From Patescibacteria group bacterium (GTDB taxonomy: Bacteria > Patescibacteriota > Gracilibacteria > JAHISY01): a DNA stretch of 26,120 nt. A program made the translations under genes and the position numbers. How positions within the stretch are numbered: position 1 is the first letter of the stretch; each line of letters opens with the position of its first letter. The notes beneath the pieces were generated by a model. That model made no database searches. It was not told the origin of the DNA and saw only the letters and a list, made by a program, of their open reading frames with translations. Positions 21,201 through 26,120 of the stretch are shown here, piece by piece. The DNA lies in NCBI GenBank assembly GCA_018817365.1, contig JAHISY010000081.1, positions 1 through 26,120 on the forward strand, in the 5' to 3' direction.

Positions 21201-21893
21201 AGATTCCTTTTTCAAAGGTGTTTTAGCGGGTTTTTCCTTCTCAACTTTCTCAGTTTTTTTAACCTTCTGTTCGATTTTGAAAATCTTTCCTGCCTCTTCG
21301 ATAGCCGCTTTCTCGAATAAAATTTGGTCGAATTTCGTGAGATCATGAGGATTGAGGAGATTCACGAGCAGCGGTTTCACGAATTTAAGGTTGCGAGATG
21401 ACTTTACGAGAACTTCGTTGCGGTTGTGAACCACTAGCAGACTTTTGCCTTTCGGCAGCGAGCTGCGCAATTTTTCAAATTCTTTCGTTTTCGGATTTTC
21501 GAGCGTGAAACTTTCGAGAGCGAGAATTTTCGAATCTTTCGCTTTTGCAGTGAGCATCGAAGCGAGCGCGAGTCGGCGCTGTTTTTTCGGCATCGCTTTC
21601 GCGTAATTTTTGGTATTCCGAGGACCCCACGCCACGCCGCCTCCGCGGAGAATAGGGGAGCCACGATCACCTTTCCGCGCCCGACCGCTACCTTTTTGGC
21701 GCATAATTTTCGCAGTCGACCGTTCTACTTCACCTCGCCGAAGCGTGTGAGCAGAAGACTGCCGCGCATTTGCGCACTGCCGCACGAGCGCGGAGTGAAC
21801 TAGGGATGCGTTCACTTTTGAAGCGAAGAGGTGAGCAGGTAGCTCGACTTCTCCGGTTTGCTTGCCGTCCTGAGAGTAAAGAGGCGCTTTCAA
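21186..21893 (-). CDS. rplD: Ribosomal protein uL4
   Basis: A 235-residue exit-tunnel protein. Motifs: GEVELPAHLFASKVNASLVH, RQSSAHTLRRGEVERSTAKI, RQKGSGRARKGDRGSPILRG, GGVAWGPRNTKNYAKAMPKK and LLNPHDLTKFDQILFEKAAI. A basic tail (about 206-235, KVKKTEKVEKEKPAKTPLKK) extends the normal length by about 25. Start is TTG (TTG AAA GCG CCT). The final codons and stop overlap the tRNA-Gly 5' end by 15 bases. In E. coli L4 represses its own operon; whether it does here is unknown. Confidence 0.95.
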   Translation of the reverse strand: MKAPLYSQDGKQTGEVELPAHLFASKVNASLVHSALVRQCANARQSSAHTLRRGEVERSTAKIMRQKGSGRARKGDRGSPILRGGGVAWGPRNTKNYAKAMPKKQRRLALASMLTAKAKDSKILALESFTLENPKTKEFEKLRSSLPKGKSLLVVHNRNEVLVKSSRNLKFVKPLLVNLLNPHDLTKFDQILFEKAAIEEAGKIFKIEQKVKKTEKVEKEKPAKTPLKKESAGVV

Positions 21894-21977
21894 TTTAAAA
21901 TTTTAAATTTTAAGTCAGAAGGATTGTCCGAGTTTCGCAACTCGAACATTTGGAAGATTCACAAGAATTCAAATATT

Positions 21978-22250
21978 CTACTCGCAACCGACTTTCTTGA
22001 GCTCGATTTGGGTCTCGCCTGCAAAAATCGGGAAAGCTTCACAAGTTTCAGCTTGCTGGAGAAGTTGACCGACTATATCGGATTGGGACTGTTGATAAGC
22101 CGCGGTTGCCACTTGTTGCATTTCGGCCTGATTCAATGTGTAAGCCTGCCACACACTATTCGCCACGAAAACAACAGAGAAAATGAGCCATGCGGCGAGG
22201 ATAAGTTGACCGAGACCCTCGGTCGGGAGTTTGCAACATGAAAACTTCAT
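21978..22250 (-). CDS. Small single-pass membrane protein between L3 and L4
   Basis: A 90-residue protein with start MKFSCCKLPTEGLGQ, one strong hydrophobic segment (LILAAWLIFSVVFVANSVW, about 16-34), then a Gln/Ala-rich outer or inner domain (QAYTLNQAEMQQVATAAYQQ) ending ELKKVGCE. Cysteines at 5, 6, 70 and 89. ATG 22250 is chosen 28 bases after the rplC stop; a longer frame from 22310 would overlap rplC. The N-terminus and hydrophobic stretch recall pilin-like or division-protein anchors, but there is no proper prepilin motif. Family not recognised. Sense to and inside the ribosomal operon. Confidence 0.7.
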   Translation of the reverse strand: MKFSCCKLPTEGLGQLILAAWLIFSVVFVANSVWQAYTLNQAEMQQVATAAYQQSQSDIVGQLLQQAETCEAFPIFAGETQIELKKVGCE

Positions 22251-22278
22251 AATTTGAGAGTTAAAGAGTGCGAATTTT

Positions 22279-22863
22279 TTAATTGGTATCCACTCGAACG
22301 AGCGAGCCAATCGAACCGGGAATAGGACCTTTCACGACAAGCAAATTTTTTTCAATATCCACAGAAACGAGAGGAATATTTCTTTTTGTAATTTTAGCAT
22401 TTCCCATTCGTCCCGGAAATCTTTTTCCTTTCGGAGTGCGACCGGTACCGGTCACCGCTCCTGCACTTGAGCCGGGTTGGCGGTGATGATGGCTGCCGTG
22501 ACTTTCGGGACCGCGAGAGAAGTTGTGGCGTTTGATCACCCCCGCGAAACCCTTTCCCTTTGACCAGCCGACGATTTTGACCGATTGAATTTCTGAGAAT
22601 TCCGCGACTGAAACTTTCTCTCCTTTCTTTTTTTCGGAATTGGTATCAATTTTGAACTCCGCGAGATGCCGAAACTTTCGCGTTTTCTTCGGTTTTTTCA
22701 GTTCATCGAAACCGAGGATTAACGCGGGATATCCATCGTGTTCGGCTGTTTTGATTTGAACGATCTCATTCGGAGAGCATTCAATGACCGAAACGGGGAT
22801 CACACCGCCATCATCCGCGATGACGCGAGTCATTCCGACTTTTTTCCCGAGGATTCCAGACAT
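22279..22863 (-). CDS. rplC: Ribosomal protein uL3
   Basis: A 194-residue large-subunit assembly initiator. It begins MSGILGKKVGMTRVIADDGG, then IPVSVIECSPNEIVQIKT and the signature KGFAGVIKRHNFSRGPESHG, followed by SHHHRQPGSSAGAVTGTGRT and GKRFPGRMGNAKIT. Slightly shorter than E. coli L3 (209). ATG start. Unlike the usual S10 operon, it is separated from rpsJ by about 560 bases that hold a small ORF and a good promoter. Confidence 0.96.
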   Translation of the reverse strand: MSGILGKKVGMTRVIADDGGVIPVSVIECSPNEIVQIKTAEHDGYPALILGFDELKKPKKTRKFRHLAEFKIDTNSEKKKGEKVSVAEFSEIQSVKIVGWSKGKGFAGVIKRHNFSRGPESHGSHHHRQPGSSAGAVTGTGRTPKGKRFPGRMGNAKITKRNIPLVSVDIEKNLLVVKGPIPGSIGSLVRVDTN

Positions 22864-23031
22864 TTTGGAAGAGGTTAATGAAAGTCAGTTAGTCATTGAG
22901 TTTTTGAGTCAATAAGTTCTGACCTTGAGTTGCCTTTGCTCTTACCGATCGAGGAGAGTTCCTCTCGTCCCTGCCGTGCGGGGGGCTCAGGCAATACTGT
23001 TAACAATTTTTAAGGCTCCGAAAATCGAAGC
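22864..23031 (-). promoter_or_regulatory. Long rplC 5' leader with hairpins
   Basis: About 168 transcribed bases between the predicted promoter and the rplC start. Contents on the minus strand: a GC-rich block (GAGCCCCCCGCACGGCAGGG), a perfect stem GAGAG-GAA-CTCTC near 22950-22963, and repeated TGAGT/ACTCA motifs near 22890-22930. GC content is far above other spacers. A cis-regulatory leader (such as r-protein autoregulation) is plausible; no known RNA family is recognised. Confidence 0.4.
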
Positions 23032-23037
23032 GCGAGA

Positions 23038-23065
23038 ATTATACAGAAAGTTTCTAGGAATGCAA
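23038..23065 (-). promoter_or_regulatory. Internal operon promoter before rplC
   Basis: Minus strand: TTGCAT (23065-23060), a 16-base spacer and a perfect TATAAT (23043-23038). The -35 box is weak but the -10 box is consensus. It lies just after the 86-residue ORF and would start the rplC-rpsE transcript. Confidence 0.55.
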
Positions 23066-23082
23066 AAGTTTTTTTGCGATTT

Positions 23083-23343
23083 TCAACAACCACGAAAAAC
23101 AAACCCCTCAGCCTTGCTCGTTGAAATTCTAACCCTATAAGTTTTTTCAATTTTTTTTCGATTTTTTAAAATCTCGGCTGCTTTTTCCGCTGAAAAATTT
23201 TTAATTTTCATTTCGCGGTCTGTTTGGAGTCTTCCACCTTCGCCAAAAATTTTCTCGCAAATTGTTTCCGCCTTAAACCAAAAATCACCCTCGAATCCCT
23301 CCGCTTTCTCAATCACGATGTCGACTTTTTCAAGTGGATTCAT
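23083..23343 (-). CDS. Hypothetical 86-residue protein between rpsJ and rplC
   Basis: Family not recognised. The protein is soluble and charged: MNPLEKVDIVIEKAEGFEGD, FWFKAETICEKIFGEGGRLQ, then IKNFSAEKAAEILKNRKKIE and a basic C-terminal strand TYRVRISTSKAEGFVFRGC. It has mixed alpha/beta character and two cysteines. ATG start 79 bases after rpsJ, no Shine-Dalgarno. Its stop lies 18 bases from the predicted rplC -35 box. Reading frame quality is good, but without a homologue it remains a probable gene. Confidence 0.6.
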   Translation of the reverse strand: MNPLEKVDIVIEKAEGFEGDFWFKAETICEKIFGEGGRLQTDREMKIKNFSAEKAAEILKNRKKIEKTYRVRISTSKAEGFVFRGC

Positions 23344-23422
23344 TTTAAAAAATTAAAGGAGGGGATTATTCCACACCTCAAAAGACTTCGCAAACTTTTT
23401 CTCTGTAAGCTGCAAACTACTC

Positions 23423-23791
23423 TCACGCCATCTTGATCTCCACATCCACTCCACTTGGCAATGTCAAAGATTGTAGCGATGTAACCGTGTTCGGCGTGCT
23501 TTCTTTGATATCGATCAAGCGTTTATGCGTGCGCATCTCAAATTGCTCGCGCGCGGTTTTGTGCTTGAAGGTTGCTTTGTTGACAGTAAAAATATCTTTC
23601 TTCGTCGGCAGCGGAATCGGTCCGGAAATAATCGCTCCGCTGCGCTCGGCGGTATCGATGATTGTTTTCGTAGCTTCATCGACGATACGATGATCGAAGG
23701 CGCGCACAACGATGCGTATCGAGGGCTTGCCCGGGGAAAGCGATTTTTTTGTAGCTTTGCTGACTTTCGCAGAAGTTTTTTCTTCACTCAT
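23423..23791 (-). CDS. rpsJ: Ribosomal protein uS10
   Basis: A 122-residue small-subunit protein, also the NusE antitermination factor. The core (from residue 24) reads IRIVVRAFDHRIVDEATKTI, IDTAERSGAIISGPIPLPTK, ATFKHKTAREQFEMRTHKRL and LTLPSGVDVEIKMA. A 22-residue Lys/Ser-rich N-terminal extension is unusual (standard 103). ATG start; the nearest G/C-rich stretch upstream on this strand is CCTCC, not GGAGG. It follows lysZ by 54 bases on the same strand instead of the usual str-operon genes. Confidence 0.96.
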   Translation of the reverse strand: MSEEKTSAKVSKATKKSLSPGKPSIRIVVRAFDHRIVDEATKTIIDTAERSGAIISGPIPLPTKKDIFTVNKATFKHKTAREQFEMRTHKRLIDIKESTPNTVTSLQSLTLPSGVDVEIKMA

Positions 23792-23845
23792 TTTTTGGAG
23801 GATAAAAATTAAAGCCGAGAGAGTTTACCGAAATAATTTTAAAAA

Positions 23846-24676
23846 TCAAAAAACTCGTGTGCCAACACCCTTGAGTGCTGAATCAATTGGATCTTTTCCA
23901 ATCCTCCCATCGGCGAAAATAACTTCACCAACTCCCGCTTCAATCGCCCGCTTCGCTGCGAGAACTTTCTTTTTCATTCGTCCAATCGCGAACTCATTCG
24001 CCTGCCAAGTCGGAATTTCGGAAACTAAGCTCGTCTCGTCATTCACATTTTGAAGAAGCCCAGATGTATTTGAAAAGAAAATCAATTTCTCTGCTTTCAG
24101 CTCGACCGCGATTCTTGAAGCAATTTTATCGCCGTCGACATTCACCTCGATTTTTTTTTTCGAGTTCGTCGAGAAATCTTTCGTCGCGGCAGGCGGCGTG
24201 AGAACTAGAATTTTTTTTGAATCGAGAATTTTTCGAATTGCCGCGACATCCACTTTTTGGATTGAACCAGTCAAATCTCCGTCAATTACTTTCACTTTCC
24301 CATCCTCCAGAATCCGCATCCGATCATGCCGCTTCGCGAGGATTAAATTATCTTTCGAAGCAATCTGCGCAACCGCTTCGCCGCCACTCTTTCGAATTAA
24401 CTCCGCCACTTCCTCCGCCGTCCCGCCGTAAACTTCTTTCAAAAGTTCGAGCGTCGCGGAGTCGGTGAAGCGCGATTTTTCGCCGCGTTCAGAGGTAATC
24501 ATTTTGGGTTCCACACCTCTCTCTTTTTGAATACGCGAAAGTTCAGCATTCGCGCCGACGACGATTATGATTCTTTCACCAAATTCTTTTTGAAGCTTCG
24601 CCGCGTTTTTCGAAAGAGACTCGAGATCAATTCCTACTCCGCCGCCAAATTTGAAAATTAACAATTTAGAACTCAT
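23846..24676 (-). CDS. Amino-acid kinase, LysZ/ArgB-like
   Basis: A 276-residue amino-acid kinase of the N-acetylglutamate / [LysW]-aminoadipate or glutamate kinase group, which phosphorylates the side-chain carboxyl with ATP. The N-terminus LLIFKFGGGVG carries Lys9 and the Gly loop; SRFTDSATLELL matches the family's (R)(F/Y)TD motif; IEVNVDGDKIASRIAVELKA and IFFSNTSGLL are the ATP-side motifs; GRMKKKVLAA follows. The usual HGGG motif is replaced by VVGANAE and SGxDG by IASKDN, so it is divergent. The LysY-like neighbour supports a carrier-protein pathway. ATG start, 210 bases after argC. Confidence 0.8.
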   Translation of the reverse strand: MSSKLLIFKFGGGVGIDLESLSKNAAKLQKEFGERIIIVVGANAELSRIQKERGVEPKMITSERGEKSRFTDSATLELLKEVYGGTAEEVAELIRKSGGEAVAQIASKDNLILAKRHDRMRILEDGKVKVIDGDLTGSIQKVDVAAIRKILDSKKILVLTPPAATKDFSTNSKKKIEVNVDGDKIASRIAVELKAEKLIFFSNTSGLLQNVNDETSLVSEIPTWQANEFAIGRMKKKVLAAKRAIEAGVGEVIFADGRIGKDPIDSALKGVGTRVF

Positions 24677-24728
24677 AAATTACTTTAATAAAGATAATGA
24701 AAGATAATTTTCAATTTTCCAAGTCTCA

Positions 24729-24886
24729 AATTTTCAAATAATTTGAAAATTCTAACTAATGCCAGAAGATATTTGCCAAACAAATTAGTGTTTTTCTTTA
24801 AAGAAAACTTGTTTGATTTACTAATTTTAGATTGCAGTTGAAAATTATAATTTATTTGAAAATTCGTAAATTGAAAATTTTCAAAT
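24729..24886. repeat. Inverted-repeat unit in the lysZ-argC spacer
   Basis: AATTTTCAAAT / ATTTGAAAATT copies lie at 24729-24739, 24741-24751, 24854-24864 and 24876-24886; the last abuts the argC stop. Between them CAAACAA (24777-24783) pairs with TTGTTTG (24809-24815) around the perfect 16-base palindrome at 24792-24807. No ORF is visible in the 210-base spacer. The 11-mer arms are shared with the pyrB-pyrC unit. Confidence 0.6.
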
Positions 24887-25924
24887 TTAAATAGGATGCA
24901 ATCCTAAAAATTCCAGTCCTGCTTTTTCTTCGAATCCACACGCGAGATTCGCGCACTGAATCGAAGCGCCCGCAGCGCCTTTCCCGAGGTTGTCGATTGC
25001 GGAAACTGCAATCACGCTTTTTGAATTCGAATCCAAAACCCAGCCGACATCGCAAAAATTCGTGCCACTTAAGATTTTCGGTTCGGGCAACTGATGAATT
25101 CCGTTCGCTTCTTTCACAATTCTGACGAACGGCGCGTCAGCATAAAATTCCCGATAAATTTTCCAAATTGATTTATCGTCCAAATCTTTTTTGAGAAATG
25201 CGTGCGCGTGGCAAATGATTCCTCGAACCGCCGGAGTGGATGTGATGGAATAACCCGCCGACGAAATTTTCAACTCTTGCAAAACCTCGCCGGTATGTCG
25301 ATGTCCGGCAAGTTGGTAACTTCGGAGAACACCCGCCCGCTCAGGATGATGCGAACCGATTGAAGGTTTATTCCCCGAACCCGAAGATGCGACTTTTAAA
25401 TCAAAAATAATTTTCGAAGAATCGACAGCGTCTGCTTTGACAAGAGGAATGATTGAGAGAATCGCGGCGGTGGCAGTGCAGCCCGGCACGGCGATTTTCG
25501 AAGCTTTTTTAATTTCTGCCCGATGCAACTCTGGCAATCCATAAATCCATTTTTTCAATTCCGCGGGAGCGGGATGGGGATGACCGTACCATTTTTCAAA
25601 ATTTTCCGGATCCTCGAATCGGAAATCTGCAGAGCTGTCGATGATTTTCGGAGCCAGCTTTTCGATTTCAGCAATCCGCGGAGCGAGCGAGCCGTGAGGC
25701 AGACACGCGAAAATCACATCAACTTTCCCAACTTCGGAAATTTTACAAAACTTCAAATCTGTTGCTCCTCGTAAGTTTGGATGAATTTTCGAAATTAACT
25801 TGCCGGCAAAATTTTCGCTTGTCGCAAATTTCAATTCAAAATGCGGATGTCCGAGCAGCAGCTGCGCGAGTTCGCCGCCGACGTAACCGGAAGCGCCGAG
25901 AATAGCAGTTGAGAGTTTTTGCAT
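24887..25924 (-). CDS. ArgC/LysY-type acyl-phosphate reductase
   Basis: A 345-residue NADPH-dependent dehydrogenase that reduces an acyl phosphate to a semialdehyde in arginine or lysine synthesis. NADP loop AILGASGYVGGELAQLLLGH (8-27), GLPELHR (129-135), catalytic Cys149 in AVPGCTATAAILSI, SSGSGNKPSIGSHHPER and the catalytic His in AGHRHTGEVLQEL (207-219). The long SHHPERxGVxRxY-GHRHT block is typical of the LysW-carrier (LysY) type rather than plain ArgC. Start ATG 25924 is chosen since MQKLSTAILGASGYVGG is the family N-terminus; a longer frame to 25999 runs into the IS end. Length is typical. Confidence 0.85.
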   Translation of the reverse strand: MQKLSTAILGASGYVGGELAQLLLGHPHFELKFATSENFAGKLISKIHPNLRGATDLKFCKISEVGKVDVIFACLPHGSLAPRIAEIEKLAPKIIDSSADFRFEDPENFEKWYGHPHPAPAELKKWIYGLPELHRAEIKKASKIAVPGCTATAAILSIIPLVKADAVDSSKIIFDLKVASSGSGNKPSIGSHHPERAGVLRSYQLAGHRHTGEVLQELKISSAGYSITSTPAVRGIICHAHAFLKKDLDDKSIWKIYREFYADAPFVRIVKEANGIHQLPEPKILSGTNFCDVGWVLDSNSKSVIAVSAIDNLGKGAAGASIQCANLACGFEEKAGLEFLGLHPI

Positions 25925-25984
25925 GAAAAAGAAGAGAGAGAAAGATGAATTAATTTTAAAACTAAAAATGCTTTTTGGGAAGAA

Positions 25985-26120
25985 AATGTATGCGTCCAAT
26001 ACATCCTGGACTTTTTGCCAATGAAGATTTCGGCTGGAGTTTTGTTATCCAGCGAGTGGTGTGGTCGGTAGAAATTATAGCGCATCAAAAAGTGAAGCAG
26101 ACGCATATTAAAAATAGAGA
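25985..26120 (-). CDS. Transposase C-terminal fragment (partial)
   Basis: Only the last 40 or so meaningful residues are inside the window; similarity (YNFYRPHHSLDNKTPAEIF) stops at about 26020. The in-frame ATG at 26106 is internal, not the true start. The formal ORF reads through the terminal repeat into the flank and stops at 25831, giving a meaningless tail. It points toward argC, whose start is about 62 bases beyond the element. Confidence 0.7.
25987..26120 (-). mobile_element. Insertion sequence end (transposase C-terminus), cut by window edge
   Basis: The minus-strand frame, open to the right edge, reads NMRLLHFLMRYNFYRPHHSL then DNKTPAEIFIGKK, the typical C-terminus of rve transposases. 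The element probably ends near 25987, where an outer TGT begins TGTATGCGTCCAATACATCC, with ATGTAT-N7-ATACAT at 25986-26004. The reading frame has no stop inside the element and runs on to 25831, overlapping argC in another frame. The catalytic part lies outside the window. Confidence 0.7.

Noticed and set aside
21124..21348. Plus-strand ORF (MERASGIEPPSPAWKAG...) over the tRNA
   Set aside because: It is the antisense reading of tRNA-Gly and the rplD tail; this peptide pattern is a common annotation artefact.
22864..23031. Possible SRP, tmRNA, 6S or RNase P RNA in the GC-rich rplC leader
   Set aside because: None of the signature blocks of these RNAs could be matched; a leader is the simpler reading.
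24717..24860. LysW gene hidden in the lysZ-argC spacer
   Set aside because: The spacer is AT-rich with stops in all frames and shows no zinc-ribbon cysteines or acidic EDWGE-like end.
1..26120. Recoded TGA (code 25 as in Gracilibacteria)
   Set aside because: TGA serves as a sensible terminal stop in several genes (transposase, rpmH, lipoprotein, pyrC) and none of the conserved proteins needs TGA read as glycine.

Overview
The window looks like a piece of a small-genome candidate-phyla (CPR/Patescibacteria-type) bacterium that uses the standard bacterial code, with TGA as stop. The signs are compact SD-less genes with many GTG/TTG starts, very AT-rich spacers between GC-richer genes, ribosomal proteins with long charged tails, a GILT/DsbA-like lipoprotein with the CPFG motif, and repeated '23S rRNA intervening sequence' four-helix-bundle genes. 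Peregrinibacteria-like is my best guess, but no marker here settles the lineage.

Layout. Both edges carry the 3' ends of rve-type (IS481/IS3-like) transposases pointing inward (1-507 on plus, 25987-26120 on minus). From 554 to 10945 all genes are on the plus strand: a thioredoxin-like lipoprotein; the rpmH-rnpA-yidC-jag membrane-insertion block; a WecG/TagA/CpsF glycosyltransferase; rpmE; ispH; an archaeal-type class I aldolase; an unknown 115-residue protein behind a near-consensus promoter; pyrB, pyrC and a TauE/SafE permease. From 10963 to 25924 all genes are on the minus strand: lysY/argC-like and lysZ/argB-like genes, then rpsJ and the S10/spc ribosomal cluster (S10, L3, L4, L23, L2, S19, L22, S3, L16, L29, S17, L14, L24, L5, S14, S8, L6, L18, S5). 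The two halves converge at about 10950. The cluster stops at rpsE, with no rpmD, rplO or secY after it.

The ribosomal cluster is interrupted by non-ribosomal material: an 86-residue ORF and a promoter/leader before rplC, a small membrane protein between L3 and L4, a tRNA-Gly(UCC) whose 5' end overlaps the rplD stop codon, four-helix-bundle genes or relics in two or more spacers, a coiled-coil ORF between S3 and L16, and a frame-split ORF between L24 and L5.

The most interesting signal is a family of units made of AT-rich inverted repeats, some enclosing a four-helix-bundle (23S IVS-type) ORF. They occur intact (12668-13066), frameshifted (18990-19391), as an N-terminal relic (8659-8878), as a probable C-terminal relic (20604-20699) and apparently empty (3295-3386, 13466-13571, 24729-24886). 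Every recognisable ORF lies in the sense direction of its host operon. This resembles RNase III-excised intervening sequences of 23S rRNA, but placed in mRNA spacers, and may be an undescribed IVS-like element acting at the RNA level.
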